Source: Cyclobacteriaceae bacterium (GTDB lineage Bacteria; Bacteroidota; Bacteroidia; Cytophagales; Cyclobacteriaceae). From it: DNA of 49,503 nucleotides. Made by a program: the position numbers and the translations under genes. The stretch's first letter is position 1. Each line of letters opens with the position of its first letter. Location of the stretch: assembly GCA_012033595.1 (NCBI GenBank), contig JAAUQL010000038.1, forward strand, positions 1 to 49,503. Reading direction: 5' to 3'. This document shows positions 1-10,346 of this stretch, one piece after another. The notes beneath the pieces are model-generated. The model did not search any database and was not told the DNA's origin. It saw only the letters and a list, made by a program, of their open reading frames with translations.

Positions 1-553
1 CAATGGTGCTGCCACAGCGCGGCAGGCTGAGGAGCGGCGGGTTGCCCAGCGATATCCATACGGTGGTGAAGTTGGGCCGGCTGATCACCTTGCCCGGCCT
101 GGTGTATTCGTACACTTCCACGCTGAAGCGGTAGAAGCCTTCGGGCAGGCGTGTGCCATTTCTAATGAACTGCCCGACGTCCATTCCCTGAAACACCATG
201 TGTTGCGGAAGGAAGTATTCGGCCAGCTCATGGCCTTCGAGCATCAGTTGTTGCCCTCCGTCCAGGTAGAAGGGCACGCCGTGGTAGTCGGGTGCGGTGG
301 CCATGCGAATGCCTGGGGCTTCGAGCTTGAACCTTAATCCTACCTCCAGCCCGCTCTTGGTGAGGTCGAGCAGCATCAGGCTGAGGCGCAGCCGATCTGA
401 GGCCGGCGAGGTGTAGTCGCTCAAAAAAATGCTGTACGGCGGCTGTACCTGTAGCCGCGCATCCACCGGGGAGATCTGGGCCCATGTCGACCCGTTGCCC
501 AGCAATATAAAAACTGACAGGCATAGAATTAATTGTCGAAGTGGTAGGTACAT
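1..553 (-). CDS. Secreted TANFOR-type protein, 3' part off the left edge
   Basis: The reading frame opens with ATG at 553 and is still open at base 1, giving 184 residues of an incomplete protein. The start MYLPLRQLILCLSVFILL followed by a WAQ cleavage region is a clear Sec signal peptide. The mature part (PPYSIFLSDYTSPASDRLRL, then VEVYEYTRPGKV and NPPLLSLPRCGS) resembles the TANFOR domain that occurs at the N-terminus of large secreted or surface proteins in Bacteroidota; that family has no established function and my assignment is from memory of the motif order. The fragment is compositionally odd: the first 120 bases are about 63% G+C by count, against about 45% in a sample of atpD. Another minus-strand frame (228-632) is a shadow. 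It is divergent from atpD. Confidence 0.7.
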   Translation of the reverse strand, partial: MYLPLRQLILCLSVFILLGNGSTWAQISPVDARLQVQPPYSIFLSDYTSPASDRLRLSLMLLDLTKSGLEVGLRFKLEAPGIRMATAPDYHGVPFYLDGGQQLMLEGHELAEYFLPQHMVFQGMDVGQFIRNGTRLPEGFYRFSVEVYEYTRPGKVISRPNFTTVWISLGNPPLLSLPRCGSTI

Positions 554-2473
<1,920 letters not shown>

Positions 2474-2474
2474 C

Positions 2475-2732
2475 ATGCGACTAGAAATCATCACCCCCGA
2501 CAAATCCATTTTCAAAGGTGAAGTGACTTCTGCCACCTTCCCTGGCACATTGGGTTCCTTTCAGGTTCTGAAAGACCATGCACCAATTATAAGCACCTTG
2601 GAGCAAGGTGTGGTGAAATATAAAATAAACGATGCTGTGCACGAAGTCGTGGTAAGTGGGGGTATTGTAGAGGTGCTCGACAACAACATTATTTTACTTG
2701 CCGAAGGCATAGTGAAAGAAGAAGTAGCTTAG
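2475..2732 (+). CDS. atpC: F1F0 ATP synthase subunit epsilon, short form
   Basis: Epsilon subunit of the F1 central stalk, linking gamma rotation to the c-ring. The 85 residues (MRLEIITPDKSIFKGEV..., FQVLKDHAPIISTLEQG, VSGGIVEVLDNNIILLAEG) cover the N-terminal beta-sandwich only. The C-terminal helical hairpin found in about 135-residue epsilon subunits, which in other bacteria inhibits ATP hydrolysis, is absent. The stop is followed within 25 bases by a strong terminator and no further coding follows in any frame, so this is the natural short form known from Bacteroidota and Chlorobi rather than a truncation. It is one base downstream of atpD, in the same operon. Confidence 0.95.
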   Translation: MRLEIITPDKSIFKGEVTSATFPGTLGSFQVLKDHAPIISTLEQGVVKYKINDAVHEVVVSGGIVEVLDNNIILLAEGIVKEEVA

Positions 2733-2753
2733 CTTACTGCTAATATTAATATC

Positions 2754-2788
2754 AAAAGAGCCGATCCTCGACTGGACCGGCTCTTTTT
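2754..2788. terminator. Bidirectional intrinsic terminator after atpC
   Basis: Arms AAAAGAGCCGATCC (2754-2767) and GGACCGGCTCTTTTT (2774-2788) form a stem of about 14 pairs with one mismatch and a six-base loop, ending in a T run. The A run on the left arm gives a T tail on the minus strand too, so it can also stop recO transcripts arriving from the right. Confidence 0.85.
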
Positions 2789-2970
2789 ATTTCGCATAAT
2801 AGTACTAAAACAACAGACGATGGGCAAGTCGGAATCGCGGCAGATTATATCTCTATGAAGGCAAGGCTTGGGCAGAGGTCAACCTGGCAGAAGAGATGTA
2901 TTTAAGATTTTACCATCCTCATCTGGAAGTATTTTCGATCTGACCGGAAGGATTATCGGTGCGATTCAGG

Positions 2971-3651
2971 TTAGCCCAGGACTTCCCGGAGTACATGAAT
3001 GGATTTAAACTCTCTGATAGCATCGTAGTGGTATCGGTAGTAGTCTATGAGCAGTTTCAAAATATCATTGCGCTCCGACTTGATCAATCTGATGTGCTCG
3101 CCAAATCCTGACTTCACAAAAAAGTCTACCTTGTCTATAAATTCCCTGTCGTACATCTTCAGGTGGCCAACTTCCAATAGCATGTCCCGGGATGTTTCGG
3201 GTTTTATGCCCAAATATTTGCTCAAAACCATCATAAATTGAATATGGAAATTTTCAAACTTTTCTGGAGCTTCGTCAAGTGCTACAATAGACTCATGCAT
3301 AAAACTAAAAAGCGCTTCATTTTCTTGTTCCTCAAATAGCGCCTGACCGATCAGCTCGGTGATAAACAAGGCGATGGCTGTTTTTTTGATATTGAATGGG
3401 ATTGTTTGAAAAGAGTGGTTGCATTTCATTTCACTTATCCGGTGTATTGCCCTGCGCTCCTGGTGGTACACCACCAGATCTAGCAATGTAAGCGGCTGAA
3501 ATAATGCAATCTTGGTTTTGGCTGTCTTGGAGCGAACGCTATTCACTATATACGACTGCATGCCAAAGGCTTCGGTATATACTCTGGCAATAATGGATGT
3601 CTCTTTGTATCGAATAAATGAAAGGGCAATCCCCCTGGTTTTATACAGCAT
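2971..3651 (-). CDS. recO: DNA repair protein RecO
   Basis: RecO loads RecA onto SSB-coated single-stranded DNA in the RecFOR gap-repair pathway and anneals complementary strands. The 226-residue product begins MLYKTRGIALSFIRYKETS and continues with IARVYTEAFGMQSYIVNSVR, the typical RecO N-terminal OB-fold pattern; the rest (FQPLTLLDLVVYHQ, KKTAIALFITELIGQALFEE) matches the helical C-terminal domain. No four-cysteine zinc site is visible, as is usual for the family in this phylum. It starts 12 bases after the tdk stop, so tdk-recO is probably one transcript. No obvious hairpin lies directly behind it; the atpC terminator is the nearest. Confidence 0.93.
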   Translation of the reverse strand: MLYKTRGIALSFIRYKETSIIARVYTEAFGMQSYIVNSVRSKTAKTKIALFQPLTLLDLVVYHQERRAIHRISEMKCNHSFQTIPFNIKKTAIALFITELIGQALFEEQENEALFSFMHESIVALDEAPEKFENFHIQFMMVLSKYLGIKPETSRDMLLEVGHLKMYDREFIDKVDFFVKSGFGEHIRLIKSERNDILKLLIDYYRYHYDAIREFKSIHVLREVLG

Positions 3652-3663
3652 TTTTGCAGGTGC

Positions 3664-4278
3664 TTAACTTTTAGCTGCCTTTATTTTGGTCTCCATGCCC
3701 ATATGGTAACACCGCCGGCAGCGGGCCTGGTACAGATCCTTTTCACCAAGCACCACCTGTTTGTTAGAATCATCGAGTCTGTAGGTATAGCTGGCGGTAG
3801 AACCGCAACTCATACAAATGGCATGGGTTTTCGTGACAAATTCTGCCACAGCCATCAAATCATTCATAGGAGCAAACGGCCTGGCCATAAAGTCCATATC
3901 CAGACCGGCGATGATGACCCTTTTGCCTTTGTTTGCCAATTTCACAGCCACATCTACTATGGCATGGTCAAAAAACTGAGCCTCATCTATGCCCACCAGG
4001 TCACAATCGGCGGCCAATAGCAAGATATCATTGGCAAACTCTACCGGGGTGGATCTGATTTCTTTGCGGTCGTGAGAAACCACATTGGTGATATGGTAGC
4101 GCTTGTCTGTAGCAGGTTTGAATATTTCTACTTTCAGATTTGAAATTTTGGCACGATTGAGCCGGCGGATCAGCTCCTCGGTTTTGCCGGAAAACATAGA
4201 GCCGCAAATGACTTCAATCCATCCGGTTTCGTTTTTGCGGCTGATATGCCTGCTGCCAAAATTAGGTTCTATAAACAT
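3664..4278 (-). CDS. tdk: Thymidine kinase
   Basis: Phosphorylates thymidine to dTMP with ATP in pyrimidine salvage (type II, TK1-like). I chose the ATG at 4278 (MFIEPNFGSRHISRKNETGW), giving 204 residues, over the longer frame starting at 4323: the MFIEP start is conserved in relatives and a -7 promoter box lies inside the longer frame at 4305-4312. Visible motifs are the P-loop GSMFSGKTEEL, the DEAQFFD catalytic/Mg segment, GLDMDF, and two zinc-binding pairs, CMSCG and CRRC, near the C-terminus. recO follows closely. It is transcribed divergently from the uncharacterised gene at 4431. Confidence 0.95.
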   Translation of the reverse strand: MFIEPNFGSRHISRKNETGWIEVICGSMFSGKTEELIRRLNRAKISNLKVEIFKPATDKRYHITNVVSHDRKEIRSTPVEFANDILLLAADCDLVGIDEAQFFDHAIVDVAVKLANKGKRVIIAGLDMDFMARPFAPMNDLMAVAEFVTKTHAICMSCGSTASYTYRLDDSNKQVVLGEKDLYQARCRRCYHMGMETKIKAAKS

Positions 4279-4304
4279 TGCCAGGAAAAATGGAAATAAT
4301 GCCC

Positions 4305-4312
4305 CAAAATTA
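4305..4312 (-). promoter_or_regulatory. Promoter -7 box for tdk-recO
   Basis: Minus-strand TAATTTTG fits the Bacteroidota -7 consensus TAnnTTTG exactly, 27 bases upstream of the chosen tdk start. No -33 TTG is seen at the proper distance, so the call rests on the box and its position. Confidence 0.5.
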
Positions 4313-4430
4313 TAAATATTCAAATACTTGAAGGCCTTGGCCTACAGCAAATTCCCCAAATATTTTTCTTTGTTTGAAAGATAAAGTTTTTAATTGGCAG
4401 TATTTTTACCAGTCAAAAAAAACAGGTTTT

Positions 4431-5440
4431 ATGGAAAGCAACATCAACCATCTGGTGATCAGCTCTTACAGTAAAAATTTTAGCGAACGGCTCGTTTCAA
4501 ATTATTTTACAAATAAATCAAGTATCAAAGGCACGGAAATTACCACCTTTACCGAAGTAAAACAGGTCAATTTTTTTATTCTAAAAATTCTTTTTGAAAA
4601 ATGGAGCGACGAGATTGACAGGCTCGAAAGCCCCTATTTCGACTACTCGACAGACGAAGTACAAAAAGCACTGAATACTTTCATGAATGTGTTGTCGAAA
4701 AATATTCAGGTAAAAAAGGAAGATTTAAAGCCATTGCTCGAAGAGGCAACCTACAAAACCCTGTTGCTTATATTTTCTCCTTACGAATTTTATTTGCAAG
4801 AAATCGATAAGCCTGGCACCAATCAGATTTCGCTGGCCGACCTCGAATCGATTAAAAAGTATATTAAAATAAATGACCATTTATTACAGGCTTATATCGA
4901 CAGGTTTAAAGGAGACGGCATACAAGCCGTTTTTAATGAGGATGCCATCCGAATATTCGATGAGGTTTGTGAAACGATAAGGGAAACACCCGAAGACCTG
5001 GACAACTACCTTCAGATGTTTTCCCGAGTGATACCGCTTGATCTCAACCGTGTTTATTCGGAACAAAGTCAGCCACACCGTGTGGCCAAAACCCAAGAAG
5101 TTGATATACTCAACGAAAAGTTAGGAACTAAAACGCAGACCCTGCTCGATACACTCGGCACAGAAAAAAGGAAGCGATTATAGATATACATGAGAAAAAA
5201 CCACTCGATGGACTGAAAAAGAGTATCACCATCAACCAGCGATTTATGTTCGAAAACGACTTGTTCAAAGGAGATAAAGGCGAGTTTGAAATGGTGATCA
5301 ATTACCTGGACAATTGTACCAACAAAGAGGAGGCGATGGATTTTATCAACAGCAACTACATCGTCAAGAAAAAATGGGATATCGAAAAAGAGGAAGTCAT
5401 GGAGTTTTTGGGCGTGCTTCACAGAAGGTTTCCCAAATAG
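4431..5440 (+). CDS. Uncharacterised conserved-looking protein, frame broken at an A run
   Basis: I do not recognise this gene. From ATG 4431 (MESNINHLVISSYSKNFSER) the frame runs to a stop at 5183. The next frame, open past that point, continues with KKSITINQRFMFENDLF and EMVINYLDN to a stop at 5440. Adding one A to the A6 run at 5164-5169 joins them smoothly into 336 residues with no stop between. The product is acidic, hydrophilic, without a signal peptide or membrane segment, and mostly helical by composition. The C-terminal part (SITINQRFMFENDLFKGD...) resembles a conserved helical tail I associate with Cytophagales proteins of unknown role. A TTG start at 4374 would add 19 residues but looks less likely. 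Function unknown; most likely one intact gene in the real genome. Confidence 0.65.
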
Positions 5441-5459
5441 GGTTTGCTGAAAAGCTGCA

Positions 5460-5528
5460 AATATCCAGTTCCTGGTAAATTCATCACGAAGGTGCTTTAT
5501 TTTTTGTGCCGTGTTTTAACTGGATATT
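5460..5528. repeat. Inverted repeat, 11-bp perfect arms
   Basis: AATATCCAGTT at 5460-5470 is matched exactly by AACTGGATATT at 5518-5528, with 47 bases between. It begins 20 bases after the stop at 5440. It may be a long stem in the 3' end of that mRNA, or the end of a small non-autonomous element; no transposase is nearby. Confidence 0.6.
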
Positions 5529-5721
5529 CGGGCATAAAGCTGGCACTTGACGCGGTGATAAGAGAAATTTTTCAATGTCGCATTGTTGAGATTATTCGAC
5601 TCTATGCTATGCGATCCCGGATGGGGTTGCATATCTATAGCCAAGTAAAAGACGTTAAAATATTTTATAAAATTTGTGAATCGAACTATTTCTTGCCTGC
5701 CGTAATTGCACTGAAAGGCCG

Positions 5722-5782
5722 TGGTTCTTACTTTCTTTTCTTTGATGCTTAGAAAGTTAGCTAAGAAAAATCAAGACAGAAC
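5722..5782. repeat. Dispersed 61-bp repeat, copy A
   Basis: TGGTTCTTACTTTCTTTTCT and the following bases align without gaps to 34935-34995, about 46 of 61 positions identical by eye. The core CTTTCTTTTC...TTGATG...GAAAGT...AGC is pyrimidine-rich on the left and purine-rich on the right, so the unit is a loose inverted repeat. Both copies lie in intergenic DNA. Confidence 0.6.
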
Positions 5783-5917
5783 AATGCTTCCATGCACCTT
5801 CCGTCGCAGCCCCGCTGTTTGGCCAGACCTGCGCTCTTTTTCAGAAATGTGATTAATTGCAAAATTTTTGGACGGGCGACTTCTATCTCCATACTCCTAC
5901 TGCTCACTGTACGACCA

Positions 5918-7189
5918 TTAATGCCGCACCAGTACCTGCATACGATGGGCATCGATTTTTAGCAAGATGAAAATGAGGATGGTGAATGCCCACAGCGAAG
6001 ACCCCCCATATGAAAACAAGGGCAGGGGGATGCCAATGACAGGAAAAAGCCCAATGGTCATACCAACATTTACCATAAAATGCAAAAACAAAATGGAAGC
6101 TACCGAATAGCCATATACCCGGGCGAAGGTTTCTTTTTGCCGCTCGGCAATGTGCACGATTCTGACCATAAAAAAAACAAAAAGAAAAATGACCAGTGTG
6201 GTACCTAACCAGCCCTGCTCTTCTCCCAGGGTGCAAAAAATAAAATCCGTACTTTGCTCCGGCACAAAATCAAACTTGGTCTGAGTGCCTTGCAGATATC
6301 CTTTGCCCAGCAAGCCCCCGGAGCCAATAGCAATTTTCGATTGTGTTACATTCCAGCCATAGCCAAGCGGATCTGCTTCAGGGTTGATGAGCGCTTTTAT
6401 CCGGTTTTGCTGGTGTGGTTTCAGGATTTCATTCACAAAATAATCAACGCTCCAAATCACGCTGATGACGATGAGCATTCCCGCCACTATGGTCGCAATG
6501 CGTTTCCATTTCTTTTTGCCGAGTAATATCACGAGTGCTCCCACTACCAACACGGCTATGATTAAGATCTTTTGATCTATTACCAGGGTGAGCACAAACA
6601 AGGCTATGGCAATAAGGCCGATCACCAGGATGGTAGGATTGAGCCCTTCGCGATACATCACCAGCACAAAAGCACCAAATACCAGTGCCGTGCCGGTATC
6701 GCCCTGTACTATAATCAAAACAGCGGGCAACACAATAATAGCCCCCGTTACGAGCAGGTCATTGAAATTGCTCAATTTGTAATTCACCTTGCTCATATAC
6801 TTAGCCAGAGCCAAAGCTGTAGCAAACTTGGCAAACTCAGATGGCTGCACACGAAAACCCGCAATACTGAACCAACTGGTGGAACCGGCCACTTTGGTGC
6901 CGGCAAAAAGTACAAATACAAGCATCAGCATTATCAGACCATACACAATGTAGGCAAACGAATCATAAAACCGGAAATCAACCGTCATAATGACTATGAT
7001 AATGACCATACTGGTGCATATCCAAAGGAATTGCTTGCCGGAGTTCAGAGACAAATCGAATATGCCTTTTTGCAACTCTTCGTCATAGACTGCTGCATAA
7101 ATATTGAGCCAGCCCAGCAGCACCAACACCAAGTATGTGCTTACTACCAGCCAGTCTATCTTGTTCAATAATGTTTTTTCAGCTCTCAA
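5918..7189 (-). CDS. rodA: Rod shape-determining protein RodA (SEDS glycosyltransferase)
   Basis: SEDS-family peptidoglycan glycosyltransferase that works with PBP2 in the elongasome. The 423-residue product has about ten to twelve hydrophobic segments, the SEDS signatures GSTSWFSIAGFRVQPSEFAK, GDTGTALVFGAF, and near the C-terminus GIPLPLFSYGGSS. A long stretch near residue 230-245 (ILLGKKKWKRIATIVAGMLI) and the large extracytoplasmic loop are usual in this phylum. The start is TTG at 7189, overlapping the PBP2 stop as TTGA; there is no nearby in-frame ATG, so translational coupling to PBP2 is likely. It is the last gene of the purH-mre-rodA unit. No clear terminator was seen after it. Confidence 0.95.
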   Translation of the reverse strand: MRAEKTLLNKIDWLVVSTYLVLVLLGWLNIYAAVYDEELQKGIFDLSLNSGKQFLWICTSMVIIIVIMTVDFRFYDSFAYIVYGLIMLMLVFVLFAGTKVAGSTSWFSIAGFRVQPSEFAKFATALALAKYMSKVNYKLSNFNDLLVTGAIIVLPAVLIIVQGDTGTALVFGAFVLVMYREGLNPTILVIGLIAIALFVLTLVIDQKILIIAVLVVGALVILLGKKKWKRIATIVAGMLIVISVIWSVDYFVNEILKPHQQNRIKALINPEADPLGYGWNVTQSKIAIGSGGLLGKGYLQGTQTKFDFVPEQSTDFIFCTLGEEQGWLGTTLVIFLFVFFMVRIVHIAERQKETFARVYGYSVASILFLHFMVNVGMTIGLFPVIGIPLPLFSYGGSSLWAFTILIFILLKIDAHRMQVLVRH

Positions 7190-8987
7190 TAGACAAATTT
7201 TCCGTTTTTCACATATTGCTCAATATACACCTTTTTCACTTCCCCAGTCAGGTATTTTTCCATCATCAACCCCGCGATGGAGGCTGCTGCACGAGCCCCC
7301 TGCCCGGCATTTTGCACGTACACCGATATGGCGATACGGGGATCATCTTTGGGTGCAAAAGCTACAAGACAGAATGATCCTCCCCATGAGGATTTTGCGA
7401 GGTACCTGTTTTTCCGCACACTTTTATCCCTGGTATTTGCGCCCTAAACCCCGTGCCTTCGTTCACTACAGATTCCATGGCATCGATGACCGGGGCAAAA
7501 TGCACCGTGTCTATACCCACATAGTGTTTTGTAAGATATTCGGGGCGGGGTTTGCCTGTATTTCCTATTTCTTTGATAATGTGCGGAGTATAGAAATAAC
7601 CCTTGTTGGCTATGGCTGCTGCAAAATTTGCCATTTGGAGAGGAGAAATAGAAATCTCCCCCTGACCAATACTTATGGAATTGATGGTGGACCACTTCCA
7701 GCGGTCTTCGCCGTATATTCTGTTGTACAGTTGCGGAGATGGAATCTGCCCGCCCTTCTCGTTGGGTATATCGATGCCTACCGGCTGCCCCAACCCAAAA
7801 CCACGGAGGTATTCGTTCCATTTTTCCAGGCCCAATCTCGAATCGATAAAGGTGTTTGGCGATAGTTCCTGATTGATAATGCGCTTGAATACGATATAAA
7901 AATAGTTGTTGGAAGACATTTTTATGGCTTTGAACACATCGTAATATCCGGCGGGCGCATGGTCGCCTACCAGACCGCCACTGCAAAATATTTGCTCCCG
8001 GGGCTGAATGACCCCTTCCTGCAAGGCGATGAGTGCCTGCAAGGGCTTAAAGGTAGAGCCCGGCGGATACACAGACATGATGGCCCTGTTGAACAATGGC
8101 TTCAGTGAATCCATAGTCAGCTCTGCAAAATTTTCGCTGAAGCGCCGCCCGCTTAGGGAAGCCGGGTCGTACGAAGGACTTGATATGATGCTCAATACTT
8201 CACCGGTTTGGGGATCGAGCGCCACCGCTCCTCCTGCGAGACCTTCCATGAGCCATTCCCCATATTGTTGCAAATCGAGATCGATGGTGGCCGTTAGATT
8301 CAATCCGGCCACCGACAAGGTATCTCGTTTGCCCTCTTTGAATGGCCCCTTTTCCACCCCGCGTACATTCACCATTTTGTATTTTACTCCGTTCTGGCCT
8401 TTCAGCTCTTTTTCATATTCCAACTCCAGTCCACTGATGCCGATATAGTCTCCTTGCTTGTATGAGCCCGTTGTATCATTTTCAAGCATGCGCTTGCTTA
8501 TTTCGCCCACATAGCCCAGTGCATTGGCCATGCTGCTGTGGTTGTAACCTCTGAGTGAACGAGCTTGTGGATAAAATCCCGGATAATCGACCAAGAAATC
8601 CTGAAAACGGGCAAAGTCTTTCATCGATAGCATTTTCATAAATACCGAAGGTTGAAAGAGATCGAATTCACGGGCAGTCTCCATCCGGACAATAAAGTCT
8701 TCCCTGGTGATATTCAGCAAGCTGCAAAAGCGCGTGGTATCTTTTACACTAGCCTGTCGGGGCACCACCATCAGGTCAAAAACCGGGTCGTTGTGCACCA
8801 GCAATCTGCCCTTTTTATCGTATATCACTCCGCGGTAGGAGTAGTCGCGGATTTTCCGGAGAATATTGTCTTCGGCAGCCGGACCATAAGTATCGTCTAA
8901 AAACTGGATTTGGAAAAGTTTGATGCAGTAAATCAACCCTACCAAAATTATGGCGAACTGAAGGATGTATTTCCTGTTGTTATCCAC
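7186..8987 (-). CDS. mrdA: Penicillin-binding protein 2 (transpeptidase), one frameshift
   Basis: Monofunctional class B PBP that cross-links peptidoglycan during elongation, partner of RodA. After an N-terminal membrane anchor (about residues 9-29) come the dimerisation domain and the transpeptidase domain with the active-site STFK at 311-314, SSN at 358-360 and KTG at 526-528. The first frame stops at 7362 just after PHGEDHSVL, while the next frame carries VAFAPKDDPRIAISVYVQ and the rest to 7186. One extra base at the AA of 7366-7367 restores a continuous 600-residue protein of normal family length. The start is GTG at 8987, three bases after the mreD stop. The break would remove the last 60 residues, so a sequencing error is far more likely than a real mutation in an essential gene. 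Confidence 0.93.
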
Positions 8988-8989
8988 GA

Positions 8990-9504
8990 TCAGACAGCCT
9001 TTTTATAAAATAAATACTGCGAAAGCACAATAACGAAAAAAGTGAGCAGGGTAGAAAAAAACACTTTGGACAAGGTGTAAAAAAACAAGGTGAAGCCTCC
9101 CGCTTCCAAATAAAACAATACAGCATGGTGTACAAAACGAGAGGCAGGGAATAGGTGAAAAACCATCCAAAATCCATTGTTTTAAGGTTGGGGATTTCTA
9201 TGTCTTCGTAGCCTCCACGTGGGGTGATGAGCCTGAGCCAATAAGGCCGGACAAAGGCTATAAACACGCTGGCGGCTGCATTTACGCCAAGGCTGTCGTA
9301 AAACAGATCTACGGACAAGCCGGTAGCAAAAGCTACGAACATAAGCAGCAAGGGTCCCATCTCCAGTGGCAAGAGCAAAATAAAGGCTACATACACGAAG
9401 CAGAAGGCCGTATCGAAGAGGATGAAATTTTTCAATAGTAACACCTGTACCAGTACATACACGAAGAAAGACACGATCACCGATATGTAGGTGCGGCTAC
9501 TCAT
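8990..9504 (-). CDS. mreD: Rod shape-determining protein MreD, one frameshift
   Basis: Small integral membrane protein of the elongasome, linking MreB filaments to MreC and RodA-PBP2. The frame from ATG 9504 gives MSSRTYISVIVSFFVYVLVQ, LPLEMGPLLLMFVAFATGLS and VDLFYDSLGVNAAASVFIAF, typical of Bacteroidota MreD. After PLVLY (near 9134-9137, an A4 run on the plus strand) the sequence loses its membrane character; adding one base restores HHAVLFYLEAGGFTLFFYTL and a hydrophobic end ...SQYLFYKKAV with TGA at 8992-8990. The repaired protein has 171 residues, normal length. The uncorrected frame runs on into the PBP2 start, which is a sign of the error. The start overlaps the mreC stop by 8 bases. 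Confidence 0.9.
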
Positions 9505-10339
9505 TGTTTTGCATTATATTGTTTTCCAACGTGATACGTTCGTGCCTCCGCGGATTTTTGATCACATACACAAAAGCAAGGCTGGCAAAATCATTGGAAA
9601 GCTTAACATCAATATTGTTGAACGAAGCGCCCTGGCCAAGCGAAATATCACTAACATAGCCGATCGGGATATTTTCCGGAAAGATGGCATTGTAACCGGA
9701 AGTCACGATGGTATCACCTGGCACCAATTCTATATGCCGGGGCACATATTTGAGCTTCGCTGTCAGCGGGTCTTTGCCGTCCCAATTGACACTACAAAAG
9801 GTGTTGTTGCGTTTGGCGAAAGCCGAAACATATACGTTCACATTGAGCAATGAAGAAATGGTTGCAAAATTTTTCGATACCGACATCACCTTACCTACTA
9901 CGCCGTTGGTGCTTACCACACCCATACCCGGCACTACCCCGTTTGCACTGCCCTTGTTAATGGTGATGTAGTTGTGGTTGAGCCCGGTACTGTTGTTGAT
10001 GACCTTGGCGGCCAAAAACCCATATTCGTATATGCCATTGGTAAGCTGCAGAGAATCTTCCCGCGTTTTTACTATTATCGGCACATGACTTTGAGCCAGG
10101 GATTCCCGCAAGCGGGCATTATCATTAGCCAGCTCTTCATTTACTTTTGGCAAACTGAAAAATTGAGAAATATTGGATTTAGTTTCTAAAAAACTGCCCA
10201 CCACTGCATTGCTGGTGTGGAAATATGCTGCGCTATGGTAAGGGTTGTTGCGCACCAGCAGCCACAAACATACCAACTCCAGAAAAAGTAATACTAGAAA
10301 TGCCCGATAACTGTGTATTAATTTTAGTAATTGATACAT
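9497..10339 (-). CDS. mreC: Rod shape-determining protein MreC
   Basis: Bitopic inner-membrane protein whose periplasmic part organises PBP2 and other elongasome enzymes. The 280 residues have an N-terminal membrane helix (SYRAFLVLLFLELVCLWLLV, about 11-30), a coiled-coil stretch (KVNEELANDNARLRESL, about 65-81) and the two beta-barrel MreC domain with GSANGVVPGMGVVSTNGVVG and PGDTIVTSGYNAIFPENIPI. It starts with ATG 7 bases after the mreB stop and its stop overlaps the mreD start, so the mre genes are one operon. Confidence 0.95.
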   Translation of the reverse strand: MYQLLKLIHSYRAFLVLLFLELVCLWLLVRNNPYHSAAYFHTSNAVVGSFLETKSNISQFFSLPKVNEELANDNARLRESLAQSHVPIIVKTREDSLQLTNGIYEYGFLAAKVINNSTGLNHNYITINKGSANGVVPGMGVVSTNGVVGKVMSVSKNFATISSLLNVNVYVSAFAKRNNTFCSVNWDGKDPLTAKLKYVPRHIELVPGDTIVTSGYNAIFPENIPIGYVSDISLGQGASFNNIDVKLSNDFASLAFVYVIKNPRRHERITLENNIMQNNE

Positions 10340-10346
10340 GTGTCGT

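Larger units (their letters stand above)
5441..5917. other. Non-coding spacer with inverted repeat and dispersed repeat
   Basis: About 480 bases between the uncharacterised gene and the rodA stop. The ORFs inside (5444-5752 plus, 5761-5952 minus) have no family features and lie over repeated sequence, so I reject them. The region holds an 11-bp inverted repeat (5460-5528) and one copy of a 61-bp repeat that recurs near 34935. It is the 3' flank of both neighbouring transcripts. Confidence 0.6.

Noticed and set aside
5444-5752. Plus-strand 102-residue ORF
   Set aside because: Its end is the dispersed repeat and it spans an inverted repeat; no domain or good start context.
7186-7419. Separate small protein after PBP2
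   Set aside because: It is the C-terminal end of PBP2 in another frame; one added base joins them.
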